From: Alphaproteobacteria bacterium
Lineage (GTDB): Bacteria > Pseudomonadota > Alphaproteobacteria > UBA6615
DNA length: 64,000 nucleotides
Assembly: GCA_011087645.1 (NCBI GenBank)
Contig: JAALLF010000010.1
Coordinates: 38,519 to 102,518, forward strand
Direction: 5' to 3'
Shown here: one piece after another, positions 58,713-64,000 of the stretch
Layout: each line of letters starts with the position of its first letter
Position numbering within the stretch: the stretch's first letter is position 1
The notes under the pieces: generated by a model
Database searches by the model: none
What the model was told of the DNA's origin: nothing
What the model saw: the letters and a program-made list of their open reading frames with translations, nothing else
Position numbers and translations under genes: made by a program

Positions 58713-59186
58713 CTATATCTGGTTATGCCTTAAGAAATCCAGAAAGCCCTGTAAGATCACGCTGGCGGCCATTTTATCGATCACCTCGCCGCGCCGCTTG
58801 CGGGTCATATCGGCCTCGTCGATCAGCACACGCTCGACCTCGGCCGTCGATAGGCGCTCGTCCCAAAGAGCGATCGGCAGGTCAACTTTCTCCAGCAGGT
58901 TGGTGGCGAACTGGCGGGTCGACTGGGCGCGGGGGCCCTCGCTGCCGTCCATGTTTTTCGGCAGGCCGAGCACCAGCCCGCCAATCTCGCGCTCGGCGAT
59001 CAGGGCGATTAGCGCCGCGGCGTCGGCGGTGAATTTCGTGCGTCGGATGGTCTCCAGCGGGGACGAGACGGCCAATCCGGAATCGGAGATCGCCAAGCCG
59101 ATGGTTTTCGACCCCAGATCGAGGCCGAGTATGCGTTCGCCCGGAGGCAGCGCGGTTTTCATTTCGGCGGGGTTGATGACGGCCAT
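58713..59186 (-). CDS. ruvX: Holliday junction resolvase-like protein RuvX (YqgF)
   Basis: 157 residues of RNase H-like fold. D23 in ILGLDLGSKTIGLA is the first acidic residue; IGGLVLGLPKNMDGSEGPRAQ and LWDERLST are the conserved second and third parts, and DKMAASVILQGFL the end. YqgF processes the 5' end of pre-16S rRNA in E. coli. Starts at 59186 and 59162 are both possible. It is divergent from gatC, a common arrangement in alphaproteobacteria. Confidence 0.93.
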   Translation of the reverse strand: MAVINPAEMKTALPPGERILGLDLGSKTIGLAISDSGLAVSSPLETIRRTKFTADAAALIALIAEREIGGLVLGLPKNMDGSEGPRAQSTRQFATNLLEKVDLPIALWDERLSTAEVERVLIDEADMTRKRRGEVIDKMAASVILQGFLDFLRHNQI

Positions 59187-59303
59187 GGCGGGGTGTTTAC
59201 GCCTCGGCGCGCCGGTCTGTCTATGCTTGCCGAGTCTTGCGGGACCTGAGTCCCAGTGATAGCTTCCGCGCCGCTTCCTTGAACCCGATTTTTAGAGAGC
59301 CCA

Positions 59304-59591
59304 ATGGCGCTGGATACTGACACCGTACGGCGAATTGCGCGGCTCGCGCGCCTACACATTCCCGATGCCGATCTCGAACCACTGGCGGGCGAATTGTCGA
59401 ATATTATCGGCTGGGTCGAGCAGTTGGCCGAAGTCGATACCGACGGCGTTGCGCCGATGACCAGCGTCGTCGAGACCACGCCGCACCTGCGCGACGATGT
59501 GGTCAATGATGGTGGCTACCCGGATCGGGTGCTTGCCAATGCGCCCGATGCGGAGGGCGAATTCTTCGCTGTGCCCAAGGTGATCGAATAA
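59304..59591 (+). CDS. gatC: Asp/Glu-tRNA amidotransferase subunit C
   Basis: 95 residues. GatC tethers GatA and GatB. The family pattern [35 protein letters not shown] and the C-terminal LRDDVV ... [20 protein letters not shown] motif are complete. Its TAA stop overlaps the gatA ATG by one base (TAATG), so the two are translationally coupled. Confidence 0.96.
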   Translation: MALDTDTVRRIARLARLHIPDADLEPLAGELSNIIGWVEQLAEVDTDGVAPMTSVVETTPHLRDDVVNDGGYPDRVLANAPDAEGEFFAVPKVIE

Positions 59592-61072
59592 TGGCCGGCA
59601 CGAGTGACCTCACCAGATTGACCATCGCCGACGCCGGTGCTGGTTTAGCTGCGGGCGACTTCAGTGCGCGCGAATTGACGCAAGCCCATTTGGACGCCAT
59701 GGCGGCGGCGCGCGATCTGAACGCCTATTCCGCAGAGACGCCGGATCAGGCGTTGGCCATGGCCGACGCGTCTGATGCGCGCCGTGGGCAGGGTGACGCG
59801 CAAGGCCCACTCGACGGCATACCGCTAGCGATCAAGGATCTATTCTGCACCGAAGGCGTGTTGTCGACCGCCGGCAGCCACATTCTCGACGGCTTCAAAC
59901 CGACTTACGAATCCACCGTGACGCAACAACTTTGGGACGCCGGCGCGGTCATGTTAGGCAAGACCAACATGGACGAATTCGCCATGGGTTCGGCCAATGT
60001 GACCAGCCATTACGGGCCGTGCCTCAATCCCTGGAAAGCGGCGTCGGGCGACGCGGCGGGCAAGGATTTGGTGCCCGGCGGCTCGTCGGGCGGTTCGGCG
60101 TCGGCGGTGGCCGCGAATATCGCGTTGGGTGCGACCGGCACCGACACTGGCGGCTCGATCCGCCAGCCCGGTTCGTTCTGCGGCATCGTCGGCATGAAGC
60201 CGACCTATGGACGGTGTTCGCGCTGGGGCATTATCGCCTTTGCCAGCTCGCTCGATCAGGCCGGACCGCTGACCCGCACGGTGCGCGACGGGGCCCTGAT
60301 GCTCGGCGCCATGGCGGGCTACGACCCCAAGGATTCGACCAGCGTCGATATTCCCGTACCCGACTACGCCGCGGCGCTGACCGGCGACATCAGGGGCTTG
60401 CGCGTGGGCATTCCGGCGGAATACCGCATGGACGGCACGCCGCCGGAAATTGAGGCGCTATGGCAGCAGGGCCGGGACTGGCTGCGCGACGCCGGCGCCG
60501 AAATCGTCGATATTTCGCTACCCCATACCAAATACGCGCTGCCGACCTATTACATCGTCGCCCCGGCAGAAGCCTCATCGAATCTGGCGCGCTATGACGG
60601 GGTGCGCTACGGCTTGCGGGTCGAGGGCGAGGATATCATCGACACCTACGAGAAGACCCGCGCCGCCGGTTTCGGGCCCGAGGTCAAACGCCGCATTATG
60701 ATCGGCACCTATGTACTGTCGGCGGGCTACTACGATGCCTATTATTTGCAGGCGCAGCGGGTGCGCACCCGCATAGCCGACGATTTCCGCGCCGCCTGGG
60801 ACAAGTGCGACGTGATCCTAACGCCGACCGCGCCCTCAGCGGCCTTCGCCATTGGCGAGAAAATGGACGACCCGATCGCCATGTATTTGAACGACATCTT
60901 CACCGTGCCCGCCTCGATGGCCGGCCTGCCGGCGATCTCGGTTCCCGCTGGCTTATCCGCCGATGGGTTGCCGCTCGGCCTTCACCTGATCGGCCCGGCC
61001 TTCGCCGAAGAGACCATGCTGCGCGCCGCCGACGTGCTCGAGACCGCAGCTGAGTTTGAGGGACGGCAGTGA
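59591..61072 (+). CDS. gatA: Asp/Glu-tRNA amidotransferase subunit A
   Basis: 493 residues, an amidase-signature enzyme that releases ammonia from glutamine. The catalytic Lys is in AIKDLF and the cis-Ser/Ser pair is in the [19 protein letters not shown] and [14 protein letters not shown] loops, all intact. With GatB and GatC it converts mischarged Asp-tRNA-Asn or Glu-tRNA-Gln. It follows gatC by a one-base overlap and is separated from gatB by a repeat-filled gap of 177 bases. Confidence 0.96.
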   Translation: MAGTSDLTRLTIADAGAGLAAGDFSARELTQAHLDAMAAARDLNAYSAETPDQALAMADASDARRGQGDAQGPLDGIPLAIKDLFCTEGVLSTAGSHILDGFKPTYESTVTQQLWDAGAVMLGKTNMDEFAMGSANVTSHYGPCLNPWKAASGDAAGKDLVPGGSSGGSASAVAANIALGATGTDTGGSIRQPGSFCGIVGMKPTYGRCSRWGIIAFASSLDQAGPLTRTVRDGALMLGAMAGYDPKDSTSVDIPVPDYAAALTGDIRGLRVGIPAEYRMDGTPPEIEALWQQGRDWLRDAGAEIVDISLPHTKYALPTYYIVAPAEASSNLARYDGVRYGLRVEGEDIIDTYEKTRAAGFGPEVKRRIMIGTYVLSAGYYDAYYLQAQRVRTRIADDFRAAWDKCDVILTPTAPSAAFAIGEKMDDPIAMYLNDIFTVPASMAGLPAISVPAGLSADGLPLGLHLIGPAFAEETMLRAADVLETAAEFEGRQ

Positions 61073-61101
61073 TTTTAGAACCAAATAGCCGCGTTGGTGG
61101 G

Positions 61102-61219
61102 AACACCCTCTCCCCCCGGGAGCGGGTGGCGAGCGTAAGCGAGCCGGGTGAGGGGACAATTATTTTTGGTTTCGAGTTGGGTTTCCCCTCACCCCAACCC
61201 CTCTCCCCGAGGAGAGGGG
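61102..61219. repeat. Dispersed inverted repeat, CCCTCTCCC type, inside the gat operon
   Basis: CACCCTCTCCCCCCGGGAGC with GGTGGCGAGCGTAAGCGAGCC and GGGTGAGGGGA is followed by a facing TCCCCTCACCCC-AACCCCTCTCCCC arm and GGAGAGGGG. The two arms can pair over much of their length. It sits between gatA and gatB, which are otherwise one operon, so it either lies within the transcript or separates it. Confidence 0.7.
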
Positions 61220-61249
61220 CTCTGATTCGAGGGTTAGGAGGGTAGCGCG

Positions 61250-62776
61250 ATGACTGATACCGCACCCGATCATCTGTCCGGCCATGTCACCACGCGCATC
61301 GGCCATAACCAGAAAGACCTGGTCGAAGGCGCGACCGGGCCGTGGGAAGTTATCATCGGGCTGGAAGTGCACGCCCAGGTGACGTCGGAGGCCAAGCTGT
61401 TCTCCGGCGCGGCGACCGCGTTTGGCGCTGAACCTAATACGCAAGTCAGCCTGGTCGACGCCGCCATGCCGGGCATGCTGCCGGTGATCAATCGCGAATG
61501 TGCCCGCCAGGCAATCCGCACCGGCCTGGGGCTGGGGGCGCAGATCAATCTGCGCTCGGTGTTCGACCGCAAGAATTATTTCTACCCCGACCTGCCTCAG
61601 GGCTATCAGATCAGCCAGTTCACCCAGCCGATCGTCGGCGAGGGGCGGATCACCGTCGACCTGCCCGACGGCGAGAGCTTCGAAGTGGGGATCGAGCGCC
61701 TTCATCTGGAACAGGATGCCGGCAAATCGATCCACGACCAGCATCCGCAAAAGACCTTCATCGATCTCAACCGTTCCGGCGTGGCGCTGATGGAGATCGT
61801 TTCCAAGCCCGACATCCGTTCGGGCGAGGAGGCGGCGGCCTATCTCGGCAAGCTGCGCTCGATCCTGCGCTATCTGGGCACCTGCGACGGCGACATGTCG
61901 CAAGGCTCCATGCGCGCCGATGTCAACGTGTCGGTGCGCCGGCCCGGCGAGGATCTCGGCACCCGCGCCGAGATCAAGAACGTGAACTCCCTGCGCTTCG
62001 TGCGCCAGGCGGTCGATTACGAGGTGCGCCGCCAGATCGAGCTCATCGAGGATGGCGGCGAAGTCGACCAGGAGACCCGCCTGTTCGACGCCAATCGGGG
62101 CGAGACGCGGTCCATGCGCAGTAAAGAAGAGGCGCATGATTACCGCTACTTCCCCGACCCCGACCTGTTGCCGCTGGAATTCGACCAGGCTTTCGTCGAT
62201 GCGCTGGCGGCTGACCTGCCCGAGCTGCCCGACGCCAAGAAGGCGCGCTTCATCGACGATTATGGCCTGTCGTCCTACGACGCCGGGGTGCTGGTGGCCG
62301 AGCGCGAGACGGCGGAATATTTCGAGGCGGTGATCGACCCCGCCGGCGCCAAGCGCGATGCCAAGCTGGCCGCCAACTGGGTGACGGCGGAACTGTTCGG
62401 CCGCCTCAACAACGCTGATAAGGATATTACCGAGAGCCCGGTCGCCGCCGTCCAACTCGGCGGGCTGATCGATCTGATCGCCGACGACACCATCTCGGGC
62501 CGCATCGCCAAGGACGTGTTCGCCGAGATGTTCGACAGCGGCCAGGAAGCTGCCGCCATCGTTGAGGAAAAGGGCCTCAAGCAAATCACCGATACCGGCG
62601 CCATCGAGAGTGTGATCGACCAGCTCATCGCCGACAATCCCGACCAGGCCGATCAATACCGCCAGGGCAACACCAAGGTCGCCGGCTGGTTCACCGGCCA
62701 AGCCATGAAGGCGACCCAAGGCCAGGCCAACCCGCAGATGGTCAACCAGATTTTGAAGGATAAGCTGGGCGGGTGA
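61250..62776 (+). CDS. gatB: Asp/Glu-tRNA amidotransferase subunit B
   Basis: 508 residues. GatB uses the ammonia from GatA to amidate the aminoacyl-t[15 protein letters not shown] at the start, [24 protein letters not shown] and [13 protein letters not shown] are diagnostic; a C-terminal YqeY-like tail domain (about 360-508) follows. GGAGG precedes the ATG by nine bases, giving independent translation after the repeat. The complement also has a long open frame (61160-62779), which is a codon-bias shadow. Confidence 0.97.
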   Translation: MTDTAPDHLSGHVTTRIGHNQKDLVEGATGPWEVIIGLEVHAQVTSEAKLFSGAATAFGAEPNTQVSLVDAAMPGMLPVINRECARQAIRTGLGLGAQINLRSVFDRKNYFYPDLPQGYQISQFTQPIVGEGRITVDLPDGESFEVGIERLHLEQDAGKSIHDQHPQKTFIDLNRSGVALMEIVSKPDIRSGEEAAAYLGKLRSILRYLGTCDGDMSQGSMRADVNVSVRRPGEDLGTRAEIKNVNSLRFVRQAVDYEVRRQIELIEDGGEVDQETRLFDANRGETRSMRSKEEAHDYRYFPDPDLLPLEFDQAFVDALAADLPELPDAKKARFIDDYGLSSYDAGVLVAERETAEYFEAVIDPAGAKRDAKLAANWVTAELFGRLNNADKDITESPVAAVQLGGLIDLIADDTISGRIAKDVFAEMFDSGQEAAAIVEEKGLKQITDTGAIESVIDQLIADNPDQADQYRQGNTKVAGWFTGQAMKATQGQANPQMVNQILKDKLGG

Positions 62777-62788
62777 CAATCGCGCAAC

Positions 62789-62850
62789 CCCTCATGGTTC
62801 GACAGGCTCACCATGAGGGCCTCGTCCTGAGCTTGTCGAAGGACGAGGCC
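62789..62850. repeat. Dispersed inverted repeat, TTCGACA-GCTCAG type
   Basis: CCTCATGGTTCGACAGGCTC with CCATGAGG faces CCTCGTCCTGAGCTTGTCG with AAGGACGAGG. Each arm also folds on itself. It lies just after the gatB stop and may serve as the 3' end of that transcript. Confidence 0.78.
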
Positions 62851-62996
62851 CGGGCATGTTGGAATACATTTGAGAAAAACAATTTTGCCGCTGGATGGAT
62901 GGCGTGGGGCGACTAGTTAGCTAACCAATTCATTCGATGTATAGTCGTCCGCAAATCAGTCGGCGATGGAAACACTTACAAATAGGGAGAGAAATT

Positions 62997-63860
62997 ATGA
63001 TCGGCGTAGTTGGCGGAACCGGGAATACCGGCCGGACGGTTGTTGCGGCACTTCAGGCCAAGGGGGCGGATTTTCGTTGCCTGGTGCGCGACCCGGCGGC
63101 AGCGGCTGAAAAGCTGGGCAGCGATGTGGAACTGGTGCAGGCCGATGTGGCCGACGCGGCGACCATCGAAGCCGGGCTGGCCGGTTGCGACAAGCTGTTC
63201 CTGCTGACCGGCCACAGCCCGGTGATGGAGGCACAGCAGATTGATGCCATCGAAGCGGCCAAGCGCGCCGGAGTCAGCCATGTTGTGAAGCTGTCCGGTG
63301 GCGACGCTATCGTGCAGGAAGTCACCGACGCCAAGATCGGTCATGCCCATTGGAAGGTCGAGGAGATGCTCAAAACCAGCGGCGTGGAATGGACCATTCT
63401 GCGGCCGGCCTTCTTCATGCAGAATTTCCTCAACATGGCCGACATGGTCAAAGGCATGGGCAAGGTGATGATGCCGATGGCCGCCGACACGCCGATATCG
63501 ATGATCGACGTGCGCGACACCGGCGATGTGGCGGCGGCGGTTCTGACCGGCGACGGCCATAACGGCAAAACCTATTTCCTCGGCAGCGCGGTCTCGACCC
63601 CAAGCGACTTTACCGCGGCGTTATCGAGCGAATTGGGCAGCGACGTTGCCTTCGTCGAAGTGCCGATGGAAGGCGCGGTGGGCGCCATGAAAGAACGTGG
63701 CATGCCCGATTGGCTGGTCGACCATCAATCGACATTGATGGGCATCGTCGGCGCCGGAAAGGCGGCCGGCACCACCGATTATATCGAGCAAATCGCCGGC
63801 CACCCGGCGCGTACGCTGGCCGGTTTCGCCAAGGACAACGCCGGCGCGTTTAAGGCTTAA
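62997..63860 (+). CDS. NmrA-like NAD(P)-binding protein (atypical SDR)
   Basis: 287 residues from the ATG at 62997 with GGGAG upstream; an in-frame extension to 62937 is not family-like. GVVGGTGNTGRTVV is the cofactor site, and HVVKLSGGDAI, WTILRPAFFMQNFLNMADMV and YIEQIAGHPARTLAGFAKDNA follow the QorB/NmrA pattern. The catalytic Tyr/Lys pair of classical SDRs is absent, as is usual here. NAD(P)H-dependent quinone reduction or redox sensing is likely; substrate unknown. It is a lone gene between repeats. Confidence 0.84.
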   Translation: MIGVVGGTGNTGRTVVAALQAKGADFRCLVRDPAAAAEKLGSDVELVQADVADAATIEAGLAGCDKLFLLTGHSPVMEAQQIDAIEAAKRAGVSHVVKLSGGDAIVQEVTDAKIGHAHWKVEEMLKTSGVEWTILRPAFFMQNFLNMADMVKGMGKVMMPMAADTPISMIDVRDTGDVAAAVLTGDGHNGKTYFLGSAVSTPSDFTAALSSELGSDVAFVEVPMEGAVGAMKERGMPDWLVDHQSTLMGIVGAGKAAGTTDYIEQIAGHPARTLAGFAKDNAGAFKA

Positions 63861-63880
63861 CCCACTAAGCCTCCGGCTTC

Positions 63881-63913
63881 ACCCCACCTAAATCCTCCCC
63901 CATCAAGGGGGAG
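63881..63913. repeat. Dispersed pyrimidine/purine hairpin repeat, CCTCCCCC type
   Basis: CCCCACCTAAATCCTCCCCC-ATCAA-GGGGGAGG is an inverted copy of the element at 17671-17706. The stem is CCTCCCCC/GGGGGAGG with the loop ATCAA. Confidence 0.7.
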
Positions 63914-63943
63914 GTTATCACTTACGGCGGCGCTTGAATTCCG

Positions 63944-63984
63944 CCTCCTTCGAGACACTCGCTGCGCGAGCCCTCAGGATGAGG
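63944..63984. repeat. Dispersed repeat, TTCGAGAC...CCTCAGGATGAGG type
   Basis: CCTCCTTCGAGACACTCGC, inner hairpin CTCGCTGCGCGAG, then CCCTCAGGATGAGG. Same core as the arms at 7003-7114. GAATTC flanks both ends (63937 and 63984 areas). Confidence 0.65.
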
Positions 63985-64000
63985 AATTCGGTTAGATATT

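Noticed and set aside
61160..62779. Open frame of 539 codons antisense to gatB
   Set aside because: It mirrors gatB codons in a GC-rich genome, has a low-complexity His/Gln/Asp-rich product and no ribosome-binding site; gatB on the other strand is certain.

Overview
The window is a dense, GC-rich chromosomal segment of an alphaproteobacterium, probably from the Rhodospirillales or a related marine/free-living lineage. This rests on family-level features and gene order: divK, an EipB-type (DUF1849) envelope protein, DUF2066 next to hda, DinB with an N-terminal zinc ribbon, a dihydroorotase-like protein without the HxH motif next to pyrB, bL9 and bS6 with tail extensions, and the runs fabD|rpsF-rpsR-rplI...dnaB-alr-radA-cvpA and pyrB-pyrC-plsY-dprA-topA-rnr-rpmG|divK. 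It is core genome. I saw no prophage, insertion sequence, CRISPR array, rRNA or tRNA.

Layout. 1-5.8 kb (minus): end of cvpA, radA, an MlaF/MlaE-type lipid ABC importer, alr and dnaB in a tightly overlapping run. 6.0-8.4 kb: a quinone-oxidoreductase-like MDR enzyme and cyclopropane fatty acid synthase. 8.6-10.0 kb (minus): rpsF-rpsR-rplI. 10.4-14.9 kb (plus): fatty-acid genes fabD-fabG-acpP-fabF, then mltG. 15-17.4 kb: an SDR, yicC and gmk. 17.8-25.5 kb (minus): lptF-lptG-lptD-surA-pdxA-rsmA, an outer-membrane assembly operon. 25.7-28.2 kb (plus): pepA-holC-ndk. 28.3-30.2 kb (minus): a 41-residue membrane protein, then purM-purN. 30.3-36.1 kb (plus): DUF2066-hda-ppk-ppx. 36.1-42.5 kb: rnd, aspS, a lipoprotein, eipB-like and dinB. 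42.7-56.2 kb: divK (plus), then on the minus strand pyrB-pyrC-plsY, an M48/Sel1 lipoprotein, dprA, topA, rnr (frameshifted), an S41 protease and rpmG. 56.4-58.7 kb: a small accessory patch (RfbF-like nucleotidyltransferase, double cupin, secreted zinc protease). 58.7-63.9 kb: ruvX, gatCAB split by a repeat, and an NmrA-type SDR.

Most unusual is the pyrimidine locus. PyrB carries an N-terminal Cro/cI-type helix-turn-helix domain fused in frame to a complete aspartate transcarbamoylase. Its promoter holds two clusters of CGTATA/TATACG half-sites, including a 12-bp and a 14-bp perfect palindrome. The overlapping downstream pyrC product has Arg and Asp where catalytic dihydroorotases have the HxH metal ligands, so it is probably a structural partner. 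Together these suggest an enzyme that represses its own operon and may sense pyrimidine or carbamoyl-phosphate state; this is inference.

Other points of note: purM appears to start at ATT, rnr is split by one extra base, a 41-codon gene resembling aa3 oxidase subunit IV lies beside the ndk terminator, and at least two families of dispersed inverted repeats occupy the larger gaps. Nearly every gap over about 150 bp without a repeat is a divergent promoter region in which I see nothing further.
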